A stretch of 64,000 bases of DNA, from positions 9,071,107-9,135,106 of the forward strand of contig NC_069087.1 in the NCBI RefSeq assembly GCF_947172395.1, in the 5' to 3' direction. Below, piece after piece: positions 22,801-34,800 of this stretch (positions are counted from its first letter, which is position 1; each line of letters begins with the position of its first letter). This DNA is from Bicyclus anynana (lineage: Eukaryota > Arthropoda > Insecta > Lepidoptera > Nymphalidae). Below the pieces are notes generated by a model. The model worked only from the letters and a program-made list of their open reading frames with translations, searched no databases and was not told the DNA's origin. The position numbers and the translations under genes are program-made.

Positions 22801-25800
22801 GCAGAAGTGTGGTCGTCGTCTCGCTGGGCGGTGGTGAGCGCGTGGGGCGCGGCGCTACTGTCGGCGGGCGCGGCGCCCGACCTGCTGCGCGCGCTGCTGA
22901 GGGACTGCCGCGGCCCTGAAGCGCAGCCCGTTAAGGAAATGTTCCAGGTTACTGTTATAATAAGTATATTAAAAAAATCGGTTGTCTGTAAAGTCGGTTT
23001 ACTGACGATAGTTGAACGTGACAAGTTATAAGAAAATACTGATGGAATGGTTGCATTTTTCAAAAGTAAATGTTCGTTTTTCTAAAATACTGTTTAATAA
23101 TCTTCATAGACCAGAATATACTTTATTTTTTGTAAATAAAAAGATGGCAACCCTAGAGCGAGAGATCGACGCATGACGTCATGACGTTTTTTTTACATTA
23201 TTATAAAAAAAAGCTAAGCTGATAAGTAAATGCGCCTTGATCTTACAAGAACCCACAACAAATTCAGCCAGGGTTGCTTATTATGTTATCGACTCTCTGT
23301 ACGTGTATATTGTTCTGTATATATCTGCCACTGTATGTCGACTGAACTAAAATTTTACAATATCCCTTCCTCCTACTTAATAATTGTGACTAGATTTGAT
23401 TGACGCATTAACGTTAACGTTGTCACTAGCTCCACGGCGCGGACCAGGCGTGCGCGTGCGCGCTGTACCTCGCGTGCGAGGACTCGGGCGGCGACACGTC
23501 CGTCAACGAGTGGGCAGCGCGCGCGTTCCTGCTGTACGGCGCGCAGCCCGCGCCCGCGCCGCACTTCCCACAGAACTCGCAAGCGCCTTCGTCCGTGGGT
23601 AAATACGTTTAATGTACTCAATATCATAAGCATTGCTGGCACTAGCTCCACGGCGCAGACCAGGCGTGCGCGTGCGCGCTGTGACTCGCGTGCAAGGACT
23701 CGGGCGGCGACATGTCCGTCAACGAGTGAGCGGCGCGCGCGTTCCGCGGATCTCGCAAGCGCCTTCGTCCGAGGGTAGGTATTTATTTCTTTTTTCCTTT
23801 ACTATCAGACTTCCATGACCTTGTCCGCGTGTAACTCGGTATTATTTCTAAAATATTGTTTCTTTTTTTTAATTTCTAAGAATCCTGTGCCTGTATATTT
23901 ACCAGAAACCATACACTTCACAGCGGCATACCGCTACCAGCAAAATTAAGAATAGGTACTTCTTCTCCAGACAAGCTCTGTCATAAAGATCTGTACTAGG
24001 CTACTACCATAAATATTTAGCTATTTACCATCAAAGCAAATTTTGCTTTTGCCTGTTCATTCTTAAAAAAAAATGAACTTCATTTTGAATATTTATTTTC
24101 TCCATATGAAGAACATTGAATATTCAGAATCACTTCTCATACTGTAATTTCACATTTAAACCTTACTATAGTGGCTTCAACAAGAAGATATTCTAGAGGT
24201 AAGTAAACCAACCGCCAGTTCATTCGCTTATGCAGGGCTGTATAACCTTTTTACTTACACTGTTCAAAAGAATAATTTATGTTTTGGCAATATAGTATTT
24301 GAATTTTTTAAAATTATATCTCTAGAATCTCTTCTCATTGAATTTAGTTAACTTAAATTTATTAGTATTTTTAGTAGAGATATTATTTCAGGTTCTCCAA
24401 AATTCGTACCACGTCAAGTGTCGACACCAATGGCGCCCCGACCACAAGACCAACTGAGGCAAGGGCAAATGAACCAATCCTACCAGGGGCATATGAACCA
24501 GACGGTGATGCAGAACCAGTCATTCATGCCATCATTCCAACAGAGTCCCACACAGTTCAGTCAGGCCTCCTTCAACGTCTCCCAGACGAGGGACAATTTC
24601 CCCACACAAGAGTTTAGCGCGAAACACAATGGCCTGTATATCTACGTGGGAAGAATCCTATACCCCATCTGGAATTTGAAGTGTGTAACAAAATCTATGA
24701 CTCCAGATGATAAAGAGTTTGTAAGTATTTTCAATGTATTTTTATTTTAGTTTTTTTTATTAGAGTATGTATGTTGTCGATTAGATTTTGTTAAATATGT
24801 ATTCATGTATCCATGAAAGAGAGTTTTCATTCATTTCCTTGAATAAGAGCCTTAAGAGCTCGCAAAATAGCCTAAGTAGGAGAATATTTATTTTATTTTA
24901 TAATCTCTTATTAGGCTCAAAAGTTGTGTCTTAACGAGCGGTAAAAATCATTTCAATTTATTTATTTAGTATTTTAGAAATAAAAATGACGGTTATATAG
25001 TGTTGAGAAATCTAAGACAAAGGGTCTTTTCGTTAGATAGAAGATCGTTATTTATTAGATACGCCAACGATGGCAGCAGAAAGAATAAATGAATAAGAAA
25101 TAATTACCAAACATTGTAGCTGTATTTATCGAAAATTCTCATTACAAGGGGTAGTTGAAAGTAGTTTACATCGACTTTCACGTGGACGAAGCCGCGGGCG
25201 TCCGCTAGTAATTGAATAATTTACAATTGTTAACATCATTAAATGATATCATCAGATGTCGAGCAAGGTGACAGGTGAAGACTGTGCGTACATCGCAAAG
25301 AAACTCCAAAGAGTGGCCGCCTTCGTGCAGCGGCTCATGGCTCCACCACATTCTGATGAGCAAGCTTCTCTACACGCCTTGAAACTCTTCATCAGTAAGT
25401 TCATCTTCATCGATCATGACGGCCTCCGTACGACGGAGGTCCTGGGTTCGATTGAAATTTGGTCCAGGTCTGGCTGGTGGAAGGCTTTGGCCGTAGCTAG
25501 TTACCACCCTACCGGCAAAGATGTACCGTCAAGGGATTTATACGTTTCGGTACGATGTCGTGTAGATTTTACTCCTACTACTAACAAGTTACTTACTCCT
25601 ACTCCTAACGAGTTAGCCCAGTTCCATCTTAGATTGCATTCTCACTTATCATCAGATTATAATCAAGGGCAAACTTATAAATTTGAAAAAAAATCATGGG
25701 ATGATTGGACGTGTTTGTCCAGTAGTGGGCGTCTATTGCCTTATATCAAGATAAAGTTTTATTTTACATCTTTTATTTAATCTTAATACTTACTGTTGCA

Positions 25801-28800
25801 GCGATGTCAATAGAAATGTTAAGCCTGTGGAAGGTTCTCTGCGAGCACCAGTTCCACGTGATAGCAGCCAGCTTGCCACCAGAACAGCAAAGCGCCTTGC
25901 AAGCGGCAAGTTTCAGGGAACTGCTGGTGGGCGGGCAAGAAGTCGCGTCGCTCTTACTGGGATCGCTTGTAGCTGGCTACTTGAGAGACAACGCATCTGT
26001 TGATGGGATCTCGCAAAAGCTGAGGCAACTCTGCCCAACGTTGTATAGGCAAGAAGACGCCACTTGCTCTAAAGTGAGTTATATTTTAAATCATATTTTT
26101 TTTAAATATCACCACGTCTCTAAACATGATCATAGGTAGGAGATAGGAGTGCGTACGACGATATTTTATCTGGTTGGTTTAGAAGAGAATTTTTAATTTT
26201 TTGTTTGTACTGAATATAAAAATAGTCACTTTCAGCAGTATTAACGAGCAAACCGTGTTGTATGATTAATTAGCTGACGTCGCGCGGTTTCACCCGCGTG
26301 GTTCACGTTCCCGTAGGAATATGGGGATAATATATAGCCTATAGCCTTCCTCGATAAATGGGCTATCTAACACTGAAAAAATTTTCAAATTGGACCAGTA
26401 GTTCCTGAGATTAGCGCGTTCAATCACACAAACAAACAAACAAACAAACAAACAAACTCTTCAGCTTTATAATATTAGTATAAGTATATGATTAATATAT
26501 TAAGCATTGGCTAGATTATTCAAAAATTTTTTCTTTGTCATACAGTAAGTGACAAAACTTAGATTATAGTTTTGAGATCTGTGAGTTTATACTTAGACAC
26601 AGAAGACATATGATACATAAGATAACATTAATAACACCGTGTCTTTTTCTTTTTAGGCTAATGAATTATTGATATTTGCAAAGCAACAAAAGAATCCTGC
26701 AGAGCGTGAAGAAATGCTTCAACAAGCTTTGAAGCTTTGTAAGGTAATCGGCAGTTACCACTACATTTTGAATCTTAAAGAACAGACTCTTACAAAATTC
26801 TAATTTGCCATTTTACGTTTTAGTACATCAAGTAACATTGAGACGTCACAAAATGGACGACAGCTTTTTTTTTTAATTTTAAATATACATGATTTTTAAA
26901 TTAAGTTTCAGAAGAAATCCTTGACTTTTATTAATTAATATCGATATATTTCAGACCCTTATTCCATGTAAATTTAAATAATATTTGATAGGAGTAGTTG
27001 ACTCCTATATGCTCTATTCTCTACGTGTGTGAAGTTTGCCAATCCGCATTTGGCTAGCATTCTAAGAGACTCGTGCTCAGCAGTAAGCCGAATATAAGTA
27101 ATGATGGTGAATATTTTTGCACATTTTGCACATTGTTTTTTAAGGGTTACAGACAGACATGCTGTCATAATGATAAGGTATTTATTGACTGTCTGTAACT
27201 TTAAGATATGAATAAATTTATTTTCTTCCTTTCTTCTTATTTTAGGATGTAGCACCAAACGTGAACCTGCCGCTGGTGTGCTCGAAGCTGGTGGCGGCCG
27301 GCTTCTACTCGGGCGTGGTGGAGCTGTGCGTGGCGTGCGCCAGCAAGCTGGACCCGCAGGACGCGGCCGTCTACTACTACAAGAGTGATCAGCCCTCGCA
27401 GGACCGGGAGGGCCATCTCATGTACTACAGAAGGTAATATCTATAACTTCGTCCGCGTGAATCCCTACCTACCCCTTACCCTACCATACTCCCACCATTG
27501 ACTATTAATAAAAGGACGAACAATCATGTAGAAAATTTCACTTAAAAACTGGCCAATTTTGCTTTGACAATTTTAACAGATATTCTATTCCAAATATCAA
27601 CCAAATCGCTTCAGTAGTAGCGGCGTTAAAGAGTAACAAACATCCAAACATCCATACAAACTTACGCGTTTATAATATTAGTAGGATATGTCACCTGTAC
27701 TCCCTTCTATCTTCCTGACTCTTCACAATATCATCGTACTTCTTCACCACGTCAGCGGGATTGTCGGCTCCGAAGCCCGCGCGCGCCTCCGCAGGGCTCT
27801 GGTGGTATAGAAAATTATACCTAAAGACCTAAATATAGTCCCATATTCAATAAAATCCCAAATTTACAGCAAATTCAACCTTAAGGATTGAGTTTAAGGT
27901 TGAATTTGTAAATGTGACTATTTGAAGTTGTGTAGGGTAGGGGCCCTACCCTTCTACCCTATCCTTATCCTACCCCTACCTTGAGTACCTACTACTACCT
28001 CTATTCAATCTTTTCTCAGTTTTCAGCCAAATCGGTCCAGCCGTTCTTTCTATCTATCTTTTATATATGTAGAAGATTATAAAACGGACTCCTCCGTCTT
28101 TTTGTCTGTCTGTTCGCGATAAACTCAAAACTATATGGATTTATATACTAAATGGATTTTCATGCGGTTTTCGTCAATAGACAGTAATTCATGAGGTAGT
28201 TTTAGATCTATTTCCAGCAGTGGATGTTCTTAGATTGATAATTATGATGTGCCGCCTCGTTGATCCACACTCCGTTAGTTAAGAAACATTTAAAACAAAT
28301 AAATTTTGTAATACAATGTGTGGAATTACGACAGTAATTCAATTAACGATGTTGTCGTAGGATGGAGATCTACCGCGAAGTGTGCCTCGCCCTAGAGCGG
28401 CTGTACGAGCGCAGCAGCGACGCCAACGGCTCGACGACGCAACCTGACGCGCACCACACGCTGTCGCCCGCGGACGCTAACTACCAGGTACTGGCTATTA
28501 TAGGCCGGGTAATATATATGTTACCGTTGAATTGTAAAATACATTAGTTTATAATCTCACTCGTGATGTGATAATCTACCGTCATATTGTGAACTGAAAA
28601 TACTGATTACAATTTAATGTGTTATTTTTTGGTATATTATAATCTATCGGAAGTGAAACCGTTAAATTGCAATCTTAAAACGTCAACTGTCCGAACTTGC
28701 CCCTGATTGGTCGGCCTTACAGCAGACCTTTCTGTGTCCATAGAGTTAGGATTGAAACACATGTGTCAGTCAAATAAAATACTTCAAGAATTGCAACATA

Positions 28801-31800
28801 ACATATCTATTTATTATACCTAAAGAGTGACCTAAGTGCCCGCCGTAATATTTTTGTTTCACTTCCGATAGATTATAATATATCGAAAAATAACACGTTA
28901 AATTGTGATCAGTATTTGCAGTTTACAATATGAAGGTAGATTATAATGTCACGAGTGAGATTATAAACTAACGTATTTTACAATCTAACGGTGACATATA
29001 TATTGGCACAACACCAGCCACTGACGATCTGCAGGGTTATTATGTATCTTGGTGTACCATTCAAATAGTGAATCACTATTGTGTTTTCAATGAAATTATA
29101 GTGGTAGTAGCAAGTATTAACGTTAATGGAACGAAAAACAGTTATTCACGTAATTTCGTTGAAATAATCATGTTAGATGTAATCACAAAAAATCATACTT
29201 GATATAAAATGGCTTAGCTAAGATCATTTTGTTGCGATAACTATGTCAGTTAATCACAAAAACGAAAATGCGATGAAAAAGTAGTGACTCATTATTTGAA
29301 TGGTACACCAATGTCCTAGATACATAATAAAGTAATTAGTAGTTAGTACTAACATTGGCTGGGATTGGAATATACTAATTTCAAATAGAGGCACAAGTCG
29401 ATTTCTTGTCTTCCACTATTTTGGTGGTGTCGTTATTAAAGAGCTTATCAATCAATTACAATTATAATGTTGATCCACACTGATTCATTGCTTTTTGCGT
29501 AAAGTTATCTACTCTGACAGCAAATGAAAAGTTGATAATTTGTTTAATAAAAATTAAAGTTTATTAATATTAATATCTTCTTCTGTCTCTAACTAAAATA
29601 AATGTTATTCTTGTTGCAGGGCAGACAGCTGGTTTGGGATTGCCTATGTCGAGATGATGAGCTGCTACATGTAGCTATCTATGAGTGGCTTGTTTCCAAA
29701 AACTTAGGCTCAGGTAAAATTATACAAGACTTTTTAGTCATTTGATTGATTACTGTAATATACACTCACACAATTGTGATTTACTTAATCACTAATTTGA
29801 TCAATCAATTAATTACTTTCACTAATACTGTATCTACTTAGTATCCTATTGCTATCGCTGTAATACTAGATTGAGCCCCACAGTCACGAGAGGCTTGTAT
29901 TTATACACTAGTCAATGCAATAGTTAGTATATTCGTGGTCGTCACTGGCATGACCACGTGTCACAGACTGTATCCCGTTGTCAGAATATTGATAACATCC
30001 GGTAACAATGTCAACAGTCTGCAGGCTGTTGACATGCAGTTCTATATACTACAACTACCTGACGCCGCGCGGTTTCACCCGCGTGGTTCCCGTTCCCGTA
30101 GGAATATGGGGATAATATATAGCCTTCCTCGATAAATGGGCTATCTAACACCGAAAGAATTTTTTAAATCGGACAAGTAGTTCCTAAGATTAGAGCGTTC
30201 AATCAAACTCTTCAGCTTTATAATATTACCGCTTATACCGCTGCCGATTTATATCTTTAACTTAAACGTTTCATAAAAAATGGAATGTAAAAAAAACATG
30301 GTCGTCAAAGATTAAACAAAAATACACGCATCTATAAATGTTAGTTAGGATTCACTATTAGAGTGGCTTTTTAAACAACATTTGCCACATCTAAATATGA
30401 CCAATATTTCCATTCCCCCTCCAACTAGTCGGGAGAGACTGTATAAGGCTCAGTCCAGAAAGGGCGCATTACGCACGAGCATTTGGGGAGGAATTCTGTA
30501 CGAAACATGGAGTTGAACGTGCACTCGCTCTAGAGTTCGCGCGTTAACTGGACGCAACAAGGCGTCCCTAATATCTCGACTCGCGCGCAATACGCGCCCC
30601 TTCTGGACAAGGTCTTAGGAGTGGATTGAAATGGCAGATGATGTTACAGAGTTGTTGTCCTTGAGCGGCGCGCCGCCCGCGTCGCTGCGCACGTACCTGT
30701 CGGCGATGGCGCGGCAGGCCCCGGCGCCCGCCTCGCTGCTGCTGCTCGACCTGCTGTGGAAGGTGCTGGAGAAGGCGGGCGACCCCCTCGTCGCCGCGCA
30801 CGTGCTCGAAGGCCTCGCCACAAAGCCCGGGTAACAATCGTAATTTATTACCGGACGGTTGAAACTTCGTCTGCCCTTAAACCTCATTAATCCAGCTCTG
30901 CCGGCAGTTCGAGCGAATATTTATTATTTAGTAAAAGCTCCTTTTTCGCGGGGGATGTGTTCTGTAAATGTGCCGGGAATACAGAAACTTGATTGACAGT
31001 TTTTAAATTCTTCTTTAATTCAGACTGATATTCAGCGGTGGCATTCCATACTCAATTTCGGCAAAATTTGCTAGTTAAAGAACTTATCCAAAAAGGCAGG
31101 GAGAACAACACGAGTGGAGGAGGAGAGTGTTAATCGATTATTAAGGAATTCCTTAACCCTACATCCATTGGTCACAAGTCCTGGACTTTGCTCGGAGTTT
31201 TTCTCTACTACGCGTTGGGACCCGGCACGCGCACGGTGAATCCATGGATTGCTAAGATATTCGTCTCTCTAAACTAGCATTATACACCATTTTCGGCAGT
31301 CAGATACGCGAATAACGAAATCTTCAGCCACGAATTGGGAATTGGGTCGCAATTTTTTTATCTGCAAAAAGTGAAAACTCGAATATGGGGCTTTTACTAT
31401 ACTGTAGAAGAACCAAAGTCACCGACATAGCTCAACGTGTCGCGAAGCTGAATTGGCAATGGGCGGGGCACATAGTTCGAAGAGCCGATGGACGTTGGGG
31501 TCCTAAAGTGCTGGGATGGCGACCCCGCACTAGTAAGCGCAGTGTTGGCCGACCCTCCACCAGGTGGACTGACGACATCAAGCGAGTCGCAGGGATTCGC
31601 TGGATGCAGGGGGCTCATTATCGTGATGTTTGAAAGTCCCTACAAAGGCCTATGTCCTGCAGTAGACGTCCATCGGCTGAGATGATGTTGATGACTGTAC
31701 TGTTACAATCCCATGCTACAGTACGGGCGCAACGCTGGCGCAGCGCATATCGTGGGTGTCGGCGGGCGTGGTGTGCGTGCGCGGCGCGGGCGTGCGCGCG

Positions 31801-34800
31801 GCCGGCGGCGCGGAGCTGCTGCGGCGGCTGGAGGAGGCGGCGGAGGTGGCGCGCGTGCAGGCCGCCGTGCGCGCCGCGCTGCGGGCCGCGCCCGTGCCGC
31901 CGCCGCACCACCTGCTGCAGCGCCTCGACGACGAGCTGCTCGACATCACGCAGGTCAGTACGCACTTTGTTGTATACAGTGTGATTTGTTTCTAAACTAT
32001 TCAAAAGGGAATACTTTAGATACCCCGGCCCAGGCCTTACTTTACTTTTACACCCAGCAATTTACTTATATCTAAAAAAAGTCTTGATAATTCTACTTTA
32101 ACAATAAAATTATTACTTAAAAAAAGTTCGCTACAACGTTTTACGACATTTTTAATCATCTTTAATTTGTCCACAACGGGGTTAAGCTAAGATCGTTGAC
32201 CATACAGCCTGAGTTTACGATATATTTTGAAGTCTTATGGTTGGTTTGTTTGTCTGTTTCTTATTTGTTAAGCTTGTTGGTAAAAGAAAGAAAAAATAAT
32301 ACAGCTTCTAATATTACTTAGCCGCTTTGGTACATCGGCGAACGTTTTGCCCTAGAAGAGTGATAAAAAAAAATATTTTTCTTCAAGAAATATATTTTTA
32401 CTAAGCTAATTATTTATACATCATATTATCATCTCCATATACCTTTATACGGGGGTATACCTGGGTTCCCTGGGAAGGCGTTGTATGGGCCATCGGCCCA
32501 TGCATTCCCCGTTATTTTAGATAAATAAATGGTGTATCTACTGGTACCATTTGGATTTTACGTGATTACGTGATACCTTGTATAATACTAGCCGAAACGC
32601 GCAACTTCATCCGCGAAAGTTTGAGTTACGAGACATGCAAGCTTACTTAGCAGAGCAGTTTCCCAACACACTCCCATCATATATGCGCGTATACCTATTT
32701 GAGCGTTATTTTTTTGTGGAGTTATTTTAAAATTCTTAAGATATTTATCAAAGGCAAATGTCAAGGGCAATTTTGTTCAAAATTCGTTCATCGAATTTTA
32801 CTGCCCATATTTTCTTCATACCGCGAGCTATATAGTCCGATCAATTTAGACATTCGAAGGTGCATCCATCCATCCATCCCAACTAGCTGAAAATCAGTAA
32901 AATTGTTCAAAACATTCCCGTGTATGGAAAAAAAATATTCAAGGTCAAGTTACTCCGAAAAAACTGAGACAGGCCTTTAGTATTACGCTTCCCAACATCA
33001 ATGTGACGTTGTATTACAGTTATACGAAGAATACGCGGATCGCTACAACCTGTGGGAGTGCAAGCTCGCCATAGTGCAGTGTTCTGGGCACAACGACGCG
33101 CTGCTGGTGGAGAACATCTGGAGCAACATTCTGGCGGACGCGGAGGCGGCCGCGCGACCACTGCCCTGCGCTGACGAGCGACTCGCATCTGTGCTCAGCA
33201 AACTGAATACGATGGGGCGAGAGTACGTCAACACTGGCCACTGCTTCCCGCTGTGTAAGTTTATCTATACATATTATCATAGTCCTCCACTGTGACTGTC
33301 TGTTCGCCAAAAGCTCAGAAACAAGAATGGATTTTCATGCGGTTTTCACCAATCATCATCATCATTATCTCACCCATATTCGGCTCACTGCTGCTCGAGT
33401 CTCCTCTCATAATGAGAGGGGTTAGGCTAATAGTCCACCACGCTGGCCCAATGCGGATTGGCAGACTTAACATACGCAGAGAATTAAGAAAATTCTCTGG
33501 TATGCAGGTTTCCTCACGATTTTTTCCTTCACCGTTTGAGACACGTGATATTTAATTTTTTAAAATACACACAACTGAAAAGTTGGAGGTGCATGAATCT
33601 GAGGCAGAGGTCATATCCACTGGGCTATCACGTATCCTCTTTCAGCAATTTAGATAAAATGAATCATGAGGAAGACTTAGATATATAATTTGTCTAGATT
33701 TTGTGGTAATTGATTAAAATATAATGATAATTGTTGGAAGTGTCGGAAAAGGTCAAGCCGCCTGGGAGTTTGTTGTAACTTTGTCAATATTTTTTTTAGG
33801 GAGCATGTTTGTTCTCATACGCGCCGAAATCTGGAGATGGCTTTGAAGGAAAATCTAAAGAAGGACCAAGAAAAATAGGGATTTGTTTTTAGTTTGTTTG
33901 AAAGAGAGGTGTTATTACAAGTTTTCTTGCAATTTATACGTTCTTTCTCTCCATATGAACTTTGTGCCTTGAAAAACAATTATCCAAATAGGTCAAGCTG
34001 TTCTCGAGTATTGGGCTTAGCATAATTCATACAAAGATTTTATTTTCTTTCAGATTTTATTGTTCGCCAATTAGAAATAATGAGCTGTAAGTTGCAAGCT
34101 GAGAAGAGTATGGTGTTTAGAACAATTTTAAATATTGGAGTTTCATTGGAGCAAGTTCTGGATATTTATATTAAGTAAGTATTTCTTCTTTTACTTTGTT
34201 ACAAAAACAAAAGAACAGCAAGCAAATCCTACTTTTGTTCATTGGTTTTGACCATTTGTGAGCCCAGAGACTTAACATAATACAGCCTCGCTACATTACA
34301 TACGCTAAAATGCGATGCGATGTCAAATGTCAATCGATCATTACAAGTTATTTAACGTTAAAAGTATAAAATTATATTACAAGTTCCTCGATTATAGGTA
34401 ATATTGTTATTGTAAAGGGGGGTATCAGTGTTGGCATAAATAAGAGGGCATTTGATGACTTGAGCTCAGTTGTTTGTTAGGCAGCGTTGACGCCGTCACG
34501 CTGCAAGTCACGTTAGTGATTTTGTGCAATAATAAAATGAATATTTTGTACAATATAATAACGCATTCAGGATGTTGCAAGTGCCATGCGCAAGTGGTGC
34601 AAATCCCTGTTGTGCAGAGTGCGGGCCTATCATAGATTTTGATTTTGAGTAGATATAAGTAGACTTAAGTATAGTATAGTATAGTTTGAAGTCGATTGGA
34701 GAGTAGACTCTTAGGCGTCGCGTGGTGCGTACGTGACAATCGTCAAGAAGTAAGCGGGGCCACAGGCGCGACCTCATAGCGTCGAGCAGTTACTAGGGAG

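Noticed and set aside
23646..23774. Mutually exclusive alternative to Nup155 exon 10
   Set aside because: Entered in the phase left by exon 9, it reaches a TGA at the 13th codon, so it cannot replace exon 10. Only use as an added cassette stays open.
31652..32075. Arg- and Ala-rich ORFs of 77-128 codons over Nup155 exon 20
   Set aside because: They are frame and strand shadows of a very GC-rich exon whose proper frame continues the Nup155 solenoid.
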